Source: Candidatus Obscuribacterales bacterium (GTDB lineage: Bacteria; Cyanobacteriota; Vampirovibrionia; Obscuribacterales; Obscuribacteraceae). Taken from it: a DNA stretch of 51,961 nt. The notes beneath the pieces were generated by a model. The model did not search any database and was not told the DNA's origin. It worked only from the letters and a program-made list of their open reading frames with translations. The DNA lies in the NCBI GenBank assembly GCA_021732085.1, contig JAKFVQ010000001.1, positions 1-51,961 on the forward strand, given 5' to 3'. The first letter of the stretch is position 1, and the number at the start of each line of letters is the position of its first letter. This document shows positions 17,590 to 25,508 of the stretch, piece after piece. The position numbers were made by a program, and so were the translations under genes.

Positions 17590-17640
17590 TTCTTAGCGGA
17601 GGATGCGGAGAAACAGAATGCGGCGGGAGCATCCGGAGCG
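17590..17640 (+). repeat. REP-like dispersed palindromic repeat
   Basis: A near-consensus copy of the dispersed element, with the outer GGATGC/GCATCC pair intact. The small inner stem is changed (AAACAGAATGCG rather than ACGCAGAATGCG). It is followed at about 17650 by a partial copy carrying only CGCAGAATGCGGCG. Confidence 0.9.
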
Positions 17641-17727
17641 TTTAGTTAAGAACGCAGAATGCGGCGCTCGAAGCAAAACCCTTATGGACCTGATTGGATG
17701 TTTTTGGTTCCGTTGAAATTTGGAGGA

Positions 17728-17831
17728 TTTCCTCACCATGACAACGATGCGAATATCTTCGCGTTATCCCGAAAGTCCTTGCTGCATAAGCATTCTGCAT
17801 TTTGCATCAGCACGTTGTCATGGTGAGGAAA
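17728..17831. repeat. 104-bp element with 19-bp perfect inverted ends
   Basis: TTTCCTCACCATGACAACG at 17728-17746 is perfectly inverted at 17813-17831. The 66-bp interior has GCTG/CAGC and TGCAT repeats that can pair further. No coding frame is present. It could be a MITE-like element, a very long hairpin terminator or a processed RNA. No clear target-site duplication is visible at the edges. Confidence 0.85.
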
Positions 17832-17887
17832 GGCGTGCATCTATCTTGCATAGACTCAGCTAAATCTGAACCTGCCAACAACTGCTT

Positions 17888-19195
17888 CTAGCGACGTACT
17901 GGCGTTTTATTGCAATCCCACATAATGCGGTTCTGTAGCGACATTCGCTGCTGAGCCTGCTCCGCGGCGGTGCCTTTGGCACCTAGTGCGCCTTTCATGC
18001 CAGCCAATTCAATGCCTGATGCTGCCATAAGTTTGGTCACATTCACCATGTACGGAATGTTCATTGATGCCACTGTGTCATTGGTGCTGTGATAGTTTGG
18101 ATTGTGTTGATCCGCTGTATCGTATGGCTCTGTTATGAGAACTGCCGGGATCCCGTTAGCATAAAATGGATAGTGATCCGAACGCTCAGTTAACTCCTCG
18201 TTGTGAGCTCCGTACACTTTGAGATCGATGTTATAGCGTTGTTGCTGCCGCGCCATGATCTCGGTTAAAGCTTGTGATGGCTTGTGAGACGTTGTGTCGT
18301 GGCTTTCGATTGTTTTGCTATTACTTGGATTGTATCCGATCATATCTATTTGATACATCCCGACAATCTTTGGTTTGCCACCAGGAACGGTGGCGTTCGC
18401 TTCATTCGGTTTAAGAGTACCAAGCTCCGCTTGACGGTAAAGCTCTGCCATTGCACGGGAGCCCCAGAGTCCCTGCTCTTCGCCGGAGAACAGTGAAAAG
18501 ACAACAGTGCGATCCAGCGGCAAATCTTTTATCGCTTTTGCAATCTGGCTCAGCGCGACCACGCCCGAGCCGTCGTCATTTGCTCCTGGTGCTTTATTCT
18601 CCTTGTACCAGGGCCAGCCGGCAGTAGAATCTATGTGCGCACCATACATAACAATCTCATTGGATTGTGAAGTTCCTAGTTTCATTGCACGCAAGTTGTA
18701 GTAGTTCTGACCGCGGCGCGTGTATGTATCCAGCGCGACGGTGTATCCAAGCTTTTCAAACTTGTCTTTGTAAAAATCAAGTGCAGTTTTGTACTCAGAG
18801 CCAAGTGTGCTTCGACCTTCTAGTCTATGCGCCTTTCCGCCAACGATCATGTCTTTGTTGCCGGAAAGTTGATCTAGCTCATCCTTTATTTCTGTGGCGC
18901 TGATCTTATTAAGCGCGGCAACGACATCAGCATCGCTTGGTGTGTGTGGGCGTGGACCTTGTTTAATGTACTCTCCCGGTAATCCGGGTGGTGCCTCATG
19001 GCTGTGCTTGTGCCAATCAGGGCTATCGAGCAAATCCGATGGCGGAACCTCGATGACTTTGCTTGGCATAACTGCCTGTTTCTTTTCCTCAATCAGCGCC
19101 GCAAATTCCCGGCTAAGTGCCTGATTATCCGGGCAGCCTTGCTCGTTATCGGTTTTATCGCTGTTCTTCTTAATTTCGTTGTTCAGGTCTGCCAT
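17888..19195 (-). CDS. M28-family zinc aminopeptidase
   Basis: The catalytic domain (residues ~120-410) has the co-catalytic zinc set of M28 peptidases: H187 in GAHIDS, D207 in GANDDGSG, E239-E240 in SGEEQG, D284 in QIDMIGY, and the C-terminal His in NYHSTNDT. Such enzymes remove N-terminal residues from peptides. The N-terminal ~90 residues are polar with no Sec signal, which is unusual since most M28 enzymes are exported; it may be cytoplasmic or leave by another route. The ATG is supported by AAGGA seven bases upstream. A REP-like element lies directly in front of this leader. Confidence 0.9.
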   Translation of the reverse strand: MADLNNEIKKNSDKTDNEQGCPDNQALSREFAALIEEKKQAVMPSKVIEVPPSDLLDSPDWHKHSHEAPPGLPGEYIKQGPRPHTPSDADVVAALNKISATEIKDELDQLSGNKDMIVGGKAHRLEGRSTLGSEYKTALDFYKDKFEKLGYTVALDTYTRRGQNYYNLRAMKLGTSQSNEIVMYGAHIDSTAGWPWYKENKAPGANDDGSGVVALSQIAKAIKDLPLDRTVVFSLFSGEEQGLWGSRAMAELYRQAELGTLKPNEANATVPGGKPKIVGMYQIDMIGYNPSNSKTIESHDTTSHKPSQALTEIMARQQQRYNIDLKVYGAHNEELTERSDHYPFYANGIPAVLITEPYDTADQHNPNYHSTNDTVASMNIPYMVNVTKLMAASGIELAGMKGALGAKGTAAEQAQQRMSLQNRIMWDCNKTPVRR

Positions 19196-19213
19196 GGAAT
19201 CTTCCTTTTAAAA

Positions 19214-19265
19214 CGCTCTGGGTGCTCCCGCCGCATTCTGCGTCTGCGCACCCTCCGCTAAAAAC
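19214..19265 (-). repeat. REP-like dispersed palindromic repeat (inverted orientation)
   Basis: On the minus strand it reads GTTTTTAGCGGAGGGTGCG, then ACGCAGAATGCGGCGGGAG, then CACCCAGAGCG. The outer pair here is GGGTGC/GCACCC instead of GGATGC/GCATCC, a compensatory change on both arms that supports a conserved hairpin. Confidence 0.88.
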
Positions 19266-19319
19266 AATCGCTTCAGGGTAAGGTTTTCGTAATTTCACCT
19301 ACTGATCTCCCGAATGCAC

Positions 19320-19363
19320 CGCTCTGGGTTAGGCTTTCGCCGTATTGCGTTTCCGCATCTTCC
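19320..19363 (-). repeat. Degenerate REP-like copy
   Basis: On the minus strand, GGAAGATGCGGAAACGCAATAC then GGCGAAAG and CCCAGAGCGG align with the dispersed element with several substitutions. It is probably an old, decaying copy. Confidence 0.55.
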
Positions 19364-19524
19364 ATAATGAGCGTTGCTATTGCGCCAGCTTGCGACACCT
19401 GTTCGCTGCTGAATCCACCTACCTTCTCTAGATAGCCAGTTTCGCCCGAAATTTGCCGCGAACCAATGATGGAACCACGTATAATCCGGCTAAGCTGAGT
19501 AACGTTTAAGGAGACCGGCGGTAA

Positions 19525-20916
19525 TCACTCGGGCTCGGTCATTTTGAATGGATCCAACAATGCTTTCAATTCGGCTGTCGATAGATTCGTTTCCTCAAGA
19601 GCTACTTCCGCGATGCTCTTGCCGGACTCTGCCGCGTGATGAGAGATTGCTGCAGCCTTGTCATAGCCAATTGCTGGGACAAGAGCTGTGCAAAGTGCAA
19701 GCCCGCGTTCAACCTGCTCGGGTCCTTTGTTTGTTGCCTTGAGACCATCAATACATTGAATGCGGAAGTTGCGGGCTGAGCTAGCCAGAAGCTCTATCGA
19801 TTGAATGAGATTATATGCTGCCACAGGCTGCATTACGTTGAGTTCGAAGTTTCCTGACTGTCCCGCGATTGCAACTGTGGCGTCGTTTCCAATCACCTGA
19901 GCGGCCACCATTGTTACCGATTCGGCTATGACGGGATTCACCTTGCCAGGCATAATCGAACTACCGGGTTGTACTTCCGGCAAGGCGATCTCGCCTATTC
20001 CTGCACGTGGTCCTGAACCTAACCAACGAATATCATTTGCTATTTTCATCAGGCTTACGGCTATTGTTTTCATTGCTCCCGACGCATCTACAACTTCGTC
20101 TAGAGTGCTTTGTGCTTGAAAGTGATTGCTGGACTCCTTCAGCTCAAGACCTGTTTTTGCAGAAATCTTATCGAGTACTTTCTGGGGGAAATCTTTTTTT
20201 GCATTTATGCCGGTACCAACTGCGGTGCCTCCGAGCGCTACTTCGGATAGTCGCTGTTTGGCATAATTTGCTCGTTCGATCGCTCTTTCCATTTGACCGG
20301 CGTATCCGAGAAATTCTTGCCCGAGCCTGATTGGGGTCGCGTCCTGCAGGTGTGTCCTTCCTGTTTTTATGACGTTCCAGAATTCCTTCGATTTCTTCTC
20401 GAACGCTTCTCTTAATTCCTTTAGCGCCGGCAGGAGCTGTTCATTGATTTCCAGGCAGCAGGCGATATGCGTTGCTGTGGGAATAGCATCGTTCGATGAC
20501 ATTCCCTGATTTACATGATCGTTAGGGTGCACGAGCTTCCGGTCGCCGCGACGGCCGCCGAGAATTTCAATGGACCGATTGGCGATTACTTCATTGGCAT
20601 TCATATTGGTGGAGGTGCCGGAGCCGGTTTGAAAAACATCGACAACGAACTCATTGTCGAACTTACCTTCACTTATTTCTTCCGAAGCGCGAGCAATTGC
20701 ATCGGCAATTTTGTCGTCCAGATCGCCGCTTTCCTTATTGACCAGGGCCGCCGCCCATTTGATGAGACCGAGTGCGCGAATGAAACTTCGCTGCATCCTC
20801 AAGTCACTGATCGGAAAATTCAGAACTGCCCGTTGAGTGCTGGCGCCATAATAGGCTTCAGCCGGGACGTGCATTTCCCCCATTGAATCTTTTTCAATGC
20901 GTGTCTTCAATTCCAC
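19525..20916 (-). CDS. fumC: Class II fumarate hydratase
   Basis: This 463-residue protein follows FumC throughout: EKDSMGEMHVPAEAYYGASTQRA at the start, TGSGTSTNMNANEV, HPNDHVNQGMSSND, TGRTHLQDATPIRLGQE (H189) and the family signature GSSIMPGKVNP (residues 318-328) with the catalytic serine. It interconverts fumarate and malate in the TCA cycle without an iron-sulphur cluster. Aspartase shares the fold, and HPNDHVN is also seen there, but overall motif choice and length favour fumarase. The start is GTG with GGAG ten bases upstream. There is no operon partner. Confidence 0.9.
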   Translation of the reverse strand: MELKTRIEKDSMGEMHVPAEAYYGASTQRAVLNFPISDLRMQRSFIRALGLIKWAAALVNKESGDLDDKIADAIARASEEISEGKFDNEFVVDVFQTGSGTSTNMNANEVIANRSIEILGGRRGDRKLVHPNDHVNQGMSSNDAIPTATHIACCLEINEQLLPALKELREAFEKKSKEFWNVIKTGRTHLQDATPIRLGQEFLGYAGQMERAIERANYAKQRLSEVALGGTAVGTGINAKKDFPQKVLDKISAKTGLELKESSNHFQAQSTLDEVVDASGAMKTIAVSLMKIANDIRWLGSGPRAGIGEIALPEVQPGSSIMPGKVNPVIAESVTMVAAQVIGNDATVAIAGQSGNFELNVMQPVAAYNLIQSIELLASSARNFRIQCIDGLKATNKGPEQVERGLALCTALVPAIGYDKAAAISHHAAESGKSIAEVALEETNLSTAELKALLDPFKMTEPE

Positions 20917-21210
20917 TTGAGTTCTTCTCCAAAAGGCGGAAGTGTAATTTACATTGATTGAGACTATTTATCTACCGTCACGCGCTGACGCCATTCGAAA
21001 AGGCGCGACAACGACTTCAAGATAAGGATGGTTAAATGCTTCGATACAAAGAAAAAGAGACCTGAGCAATAGATGCGGAACTGATGGCAGCTTTCCAGAA
21101 CTCGCAGACGCCGAATGCCATGACTAAAATGAGCGGAGTAAACAAAGCCGCCACAAGTGTTTTGCGCACCCAAGTAGCCTCCAGACCTGAAAACTCTGGA
21201 TACTCATCCA

Positions 21211-22182
21211 TTAGCGTCTTCGGATTCCTCTCAGCGGTGGATCGTTTACGTAATCTTCAACTCGTCTGGTCCAGCCTTTCAGCCAACGTTCCTCGTGGCG
21301 TTCCGGTGGTGAGTTCTTGACTCTTCGCTCCAAGACTTCGCGCGCTGATTGAGAATAATCTTTAACCGGATTGTCTGTGTCTTTCATATTTTGCAGAACG
21401 TGGCGCATGCCCCATCCCTGATTGTTGTACTGAACCGGGTCGGCGGCGCCTTCACCTTTAAAGTTGACGTAATCAGCCAAGGCGAAAACACCAGCCGGAC
21501 CGCTGTTTAGTACTCGGTAGAATCTTTCCTGCACTTTCTGCTTCTCATTATCTGGCGTAGCCGCAAGGATTTTGGGAAGGGCTTTCTCCAATCGATCTAT
21601 GATGAAATCTGTTTGCTCGGGAACCGTGTCGGCCAGGAACGTTCTTAGCTCGACCATTTGTTTGCTATTAAACTTTCGGTAGAACTCATCGCGCGAATTC
21701 CAGGGCGCTGGTGTACCTGGCTGTATCCAAGCTGGTGGAGTCTTTCCCTGCGTGCGTAAATAGTCCATAGCCTCAGGAAAGCTATCACCAAATGGCGTGA
21801 CTACTCCTTTGGGCATCCAAATGAAGTGTCCAATTCCAAGTGAGGGAAACTCTTCGCCCTTATTCCAGGCTGTCAGGCCGTCTACCGTTCCACCTGATTC
21901 ATTCTTCCAAATCTTCTTTCCGATGCGATCCTTTTCGTCGCGGGTTAAGTTCAATTGCAGGTCCTGCGCCACTATTCCTCGAGGCATCGGCCAGCGTTCC
22001 ACGACTTGTGGCGGCGGCGCCAGATCCTTCGGCTGCTTCTCCTGTCGCTTTGCAAAGTGCATCGCATCGGCAAGGAGCAGATTTCTGCTTTCTTCTTGCG
22101 CTTCTTGCGTTGCATCTTGTCTTGTTCGTTCGTTATCCAGGTCAAGCCGTGTTGACCCCAAATCCAGGGCACCATTTGCCAT
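21211..22182 (-). CDS. Conserved protein of unknown function, possibly lysozyme-like
   Basis: The N-terminal ~70 residues are polar and helical. Residues ~75-290 carry a strongly patterned domain: IWKNESGG, then LTAWNKGEEFPSLGIGHFIWMPKG, then ADYVNFKGEG and NQGWGMRHVL. This is a family I recall as widespread but uncharacterised. The Glu in NESGG followed by an aromatic GIGHFIW segment recalls lysozyme-like folds, but that is a guess. No signal peptide is present. The 294 bp between this gene's stop and fumC show no gene or repeat I can support. Confidence 0.6.
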   Translation of the reverse strand: MANGALDLGSTRLDLDNERTRQDATQEAQEESRNLLLADAMHFAKRQEKQPKDLAPPPQVVERWPMPRGIVAQDLQLNLTRDEKDRIGKKIWKNESGGTVDGLTAWNKGEEFPSLGIGHFIWMPKGVVTPFGDSFPEAMDYLRTQGKTPPAWIQPGTPAPWNSRDEFYRKFNSKQMVELRTFLADTVPEQTDFIIDRLEKALPKILAATPDNEKQKVQERFYRVLNSGPAGVFALADYVNFKGEGAADPVQYNNQGWGMRHVLQNMKDTDNPVKDYSQSAREVLERRVKNSPPERHEERWLKGWTRRVEDYVNDPPLRGIRRR

Positions 22183-22324
22183 CGTCCAACTCCCCGTCCG
22201 TTAGCTATATGGAGTGTATAGCCGTTGGCGGCCGGGGGCGATACGTAGAATGCACCTGCGGGCGCCTCTATGAAGCTGCCCCAATCGTAATTATCCCCAT
22301 GAACTTGAGCATAATTTTTGCAAG

Positions 22325-23881
22325 TTAATGTTCGTCTTCTGATAACGCAAGTACATTTGCAATTCTCGCATCAATATGAGCTCGCAACTTGCTCGTGGCC
22401 TCTTCATCTAAGAGTTCTTCATCGGCAAACACTTTCAGTTTGTCCTTTTGTTTATTGAGTATAAGTAATAGCGAGTCTTTAAGTTGAGCGTCCTTAATGT
22501 CTTTGTTTTCCAAGTGAAGATGATCAAGCTCACGTTCAAGTTGGTCAATGCGCTGCTGAGCTTCATTCTGTTGCTCTGCAAAATTGACGTTGGAAAGTTG
22601 CAATCCTGAAACCTGTTTTTTTAGCTCGCTTAGCGCATTATGTTCAAGTAATAGGTTCGTATGAATTCTGGAATATTCCACCAGTCGTTCATCTTTGCGC
22701 ACCATATTTAGTGCTTTGACAAGCCACTCCATGCTAGCGCCAGGCACCAGCAGTGTAAACAGGACAACTCCAAAACAGGTGACAATGAGTGGCTCCCTTG
22801 CCGGATAGTCGAGGGGGAGGCTGAGTGCCATTGCCATACAAAGTGCTCCGCGCAGCCCTCCCCAGAAAAGCAAATGCATCCAGGCGAAAGGAATCGGCAA
22901 AGCTTTTGATCTAAGCAGCGGACATAAGCCATAAACAACTACGAGTCGAGCCACCAAAATACCTGCAATGGCAATTAATATGAGGCTCCAATACTTTTGC
23001 AGTAGCGGTATCTTTATTTGTAATCCGATTAAGAGGAAAACGAAAGAATTGCAAATGAATGCTGCGTATTCCCAAAAGGAGTTAACAGCCAATCTTGTTG
23101 ACGCAGACATACTAGTGCGGCTGCCAAAATTTCCCAGCACTATGCCGGCGCCTACGACAGCTAAGACTGGGCTTACTTTCAAGTGCTCTGCAAAGAGGAA
23201 AGCTCCATATGCAGAGATCATTGTGAGCATGGTCTCCGGAAGTGGATCATCAAATAAGCGTGTGATGTAAGACGAAATGAGCCCGATGAGAATTCCCAAA
23301 ATACTTCCGCCCACAGCAACAAACAAAAACTGGGTGGCACCCTCAACCAGATATAGGGAGCGTCCTGCGATGGCCGCTGCTAACAATATTTTGAATAGAA
23401 CGACTGCTGTTCCGTCATTAAAAAGACTCTCTCCTTCAAGGATCATCGTCAGTCTTTTTTCTATTCCTATTTTTCTGAATAAGGCAACCACCGAGATTGG
23501 ATCTGTAGCGGCTGTCATTGCACCAAATAACAAGGCATTGGGCATATCGATGCCGCCCAAGAAATGCAGAAAACTGGCAACGATTAACGTTGTAATAAAG
23601 ACCCCGATTGTTGCCAGCACCGTAATGCTCAACTTATCTCTATTGAGCGACTTAATGGGAATATTCCAAGAGGCCTCAAACAAGAGCGCTGGCAAAAACA
23701 CCATCATGATGATATCCGGGGTCATTTGGACCCCTGGCAGGAGCTGAAACAACCCAATAACCAGGCCGGCAATCACAAGAGCAATCGGGTATGGCACCTT
23801 TAAGCTCGGCACCATCATGGACACGGCAGCCGAAATCATGAGCAAAAGGACAACCATGTCAATATTCAAATGATCGTTCAT
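22325..23881 (-). CDS. CPA1-type Na+/H+ antiporter with coiled-coil tail
   Basis: About 12 transmembrane helices occupy residues 1-395. The ion-binding centre is clear: D127 in ATDP and N155-D156 in ESLFNDG, as in NhaP/NHE proteins. A cytoplasmic tail of ~120 residues is rich in Leu, Gln, Glu and Lys with heptad character (QQRIDQLERELDHLHLE) and probably forms a coiled coil that senses pH or mediates dimerisation. The protein exchanges Na+ or K+ for protons across the inner membrane. It is divergent from the EF-hand gene, with ~170 bp between. Confidence 0.9.
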   Translation of the reverse strand: MNDHLNIDMVVLLLMISAAVSMMVPSLKVPYPIALVIAGLVIGLFQLLPGVQMTPDIIMMVFLPALLFEASWNIPIKSLNRDKLSITVLATIGVFITTLIVASFLHFLGGIDMPNALLFGAMTAATDPISVVALFRKIGIEKRLTMILEGESLFNDGTAVVLFKILLAAAIAGRSLYLVEGATQFLFVAVGGSILGILIGLISSYITRLFDDPLPETMLTMISAYGAFLFAEHLKVSPVLAVVGAGIVLGNFGSRTSMSASTRLAVNSFWEYAAFICNSFVFLLIGLQIKIPLLQKYWSLILIAIAGILVARLVVVYGLCPLLRSKALPIPFAWMHLLFWGGLRGALCMAMALSLPLDYPAREPLIVTCFGVVLFTLLVPGASMEWLVKALNMVRKDERLVEYSRIHTNLLLEHNALSELKKQVSGLQLSNVNFAEQQNEAQQRIDQLERELDHLHLENKDIKDAQLKDSLLLILNKQKDKLKVFADEELLDEEATSKLRAHIDARIANVLALSEDEH

Positions 23882-24054
23882 GACAAGTCTGAGGTCTTAA
23901 TTTTGGGGTGAGCTTTCAGGAGTATGCCATATTGGCTTCCACCCGGAATTCTCAATTATCCAATAGGAATTCTTTCAAAATGCTGGCTATTTTGACTTCG
24001 ATTGAAATATTTTCTGGTAGTGCACAATAACTAGGTGGTTTAGACGGAGTAACT

Positions 24055-25365
24055 ATGTCCAAACAGCTCCCCAGTGACGAAGAAGCATCCGACATGCTCA
24101 TCGAAGCGGTGAAGAAGAAAGGGCTTGACCGACCAAAGAAGTTGGAATCGCTCGTTGACACTCAGGCAATGCGCTTTCTCGAGGCGATGGATTTTCAGTC
24201 CTTTAATGATCTCTCCAGCGCTTTCGATAAGTTCATGATGGATGCTCCGCTCTTTCAGGGAGACGTTAGCTTTTCGCGCGCAGCAGCGGCGCTCGATTTG
24301 ACCGCTCAATTGTTCAGTACTATAGATCGTGATAAGAACCATCTGTTGAGCCGCGAAGAGTTTGCATACCTGCTTTTGAAAACCACCGAAGCAAACAGAC
24401 AAGCGTTGAGTTGGCTGATTGAGAATTTCAATGCATTTACGCAAGCGTGTTTCTTCAAAGACCAAATCAGCAGGGATGATATTGAAGCGGCGCGCAATGT
24501 TTTTCATGGCTTGAAGATAGCCAAGGACAAGTTCGGATTCGACAAGGAGCCGACCATTGATAATTTGCAGTATCTAAATGAGGATCAAATCAAAGATTAT
24601 TTGGCCGGCAATAAAGGAAAGTTGACTCCGCAGGAGACCGCGGGACTTACTTACCTTTTGGATTATATCCGCAAGTTCGGCAAGAAACGCACTGCTAAGA
24701 AGCCTGGACAGCCGGAACTTGAAGAGGAAGAAAACGGACATTCGACAGAAACTGCAGAGAAAAAATCGAAGGACGCAAGCGATCGTGTAAAGGAAAAGGA
24801 GCGAGATCCTTTGGATGATCTAGAAGGGATTTTGGATCCGAAATCTTTGCGTACTTTGCGTGGACTCAAAATGAACAGCTTCGAAAGCATGTTCGGGGCC
24901 TTCATCGAGTTTATCGAGGACGCCATTTCGTTTCGTGGCGAATCGCCATTCGACAAATCAGCCGATGCCCTCGATGTTAGCGCAAAAGTGATGTCCGATC
25001 TAAATATGGGCGAGGAGCACACATTCACTCGCGAGGAAATGATCATCATTTCCAAGTTGACCAGTCCGAAAGACAAGCGACAAGTCAGCTGGATGGCAAG
25101 ACATTTTGACGGCATTCTGAAATCATTTTTTGTGCCACCAGGAAAAGCAAAACGAAAAGATGTGATCAAGGCACGCAACATTTTTCATGCGCTAGGGCTA
25201 GTGCGCGATCGCTTTGATTTGCCTCCCGATAATTCGCCGAATTCACGCGCGCAAATTCAAGCTCAAATCAAAGCATTTCTGGCTAACCAGAATGTCGCAT
25301 TCGAGCCCCAGAGCCGCAAGAGCTTAGAGGATCTGATTCAGTTTATGGAGTCCCGCTCCTCTTGA
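24055..25365 (+). CDS. Internally duplicated protein with one canonical EF-hand
   Basis: Two homologous halves of ~125 residues (about 38-165 and 272-398) are joined by a charged linker rich in Glu, Lys and Asp. They match in order: LEAMDFQSFNDL against LRGLKMNSFESM, AADALDLTAQL-type against SADALDVSAKV, and ARNVFHGLKIAKDKFGF against ARNIFHALGLVRDRFDL. The first half has a canonical calcium loop, D91-x-D93-x-N95-x-x-x-S99-x-x-E102. The second has lost the acidic positions (NMGEEHTFTREE) and probably does not bind calcium. There is no signal peptide, so it is likely a cytoplasmic calcium sensor or scaffold. GGAG lies five bases before the ATG. Confidence 0.7.
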   Translation: MSKQLPSDEEASDMLIEAVKKKGLDRPKKLESLVDTQAMRFLEAMDFQSFNDLSSAFDKFMMDAPLFQGDVSFSRAAAALDLTAQLFSTIDRDKNHLLSREEFAYLLLKTTEANRQALSWLIENFNAFTQACFFKDQISRDDIEAARNVFHGLKIAKDKFGFDKEPTIDNLQYLNEDQIKDYLAGNKGKLTPQETAGLTYLLDYIRKFGKKRTAKKPGQPELEEEENGHSTETAEKKSKDASDRVKEKERDPLDDLEGILDPKSLRTLRGLKMNSFESMFGAFIEFIEDAISFRGESPFDKSADALDVSAKVMSDLNMGEEHTFTREEMIIISKLTSPKDKRQVSWMARHFDGILKSFFVPPGKAKRKDVIKARNIFHALGLVRDRFDLPPDNSPNSRAQIQAQIKAFLANQNVAFEPQSRKSLEDLIQFMESRSS

Positions 25366-25508
25366 GAGATGCGCAGTGGAGCCAGCATTCAGCAAGCTCC
25401 CTTTGAAGAAGGCTGGATCCTGCGTTCCGAATCGAAGAGCGCTGACGCCAGTCGAAATTCTGAGGCTATTAGAAGGTATACTGCACTTGTTAGTTTCTTC
25501 ACACTCTT

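Larger units (their letters stand above)
17372..17887. other. Non-coding stretch with dispersed repeats
   Basis: This 516-bp gap between the PAS protein and the M28 peptidase stop holds no convincing gene. It contains one REP-like copy (17590-17640), a partial second copy (about 17650-17670) and a 104-bp unit bounded by 19-bp inverted repeats (17728-17831). It should also contain the PAS gene promoter and the M28 gene terminator, neither of which is clear. Confidence 0.7.
19196..19524. other. Non-coding stretch with two REP-like copies
   Basis: This 329-bp gap between the M28 start and the fumarase stop holds no convincing gene. It carries one good minus-strand copy of the dispersed repeat (19214-19265) and one degenerate copy (19320-19363). 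The M28 promoter should lie here, but no strong -35/-10 pair was found. Confidence 0.65.

Noticed and set aside
20964..21320. Small frames between fumC and the conserved unassigned protein
   Set aside because: No Shine-Dalgarno, odd composition, and overlap on opposite strands; no family resemblance.
22183..22324. tRNA or other stable RNA in the gap next to the antiporter
   Set aside because: GC-rich, but no cloverleaf or TPsiC-like GTTCRA motif was found.
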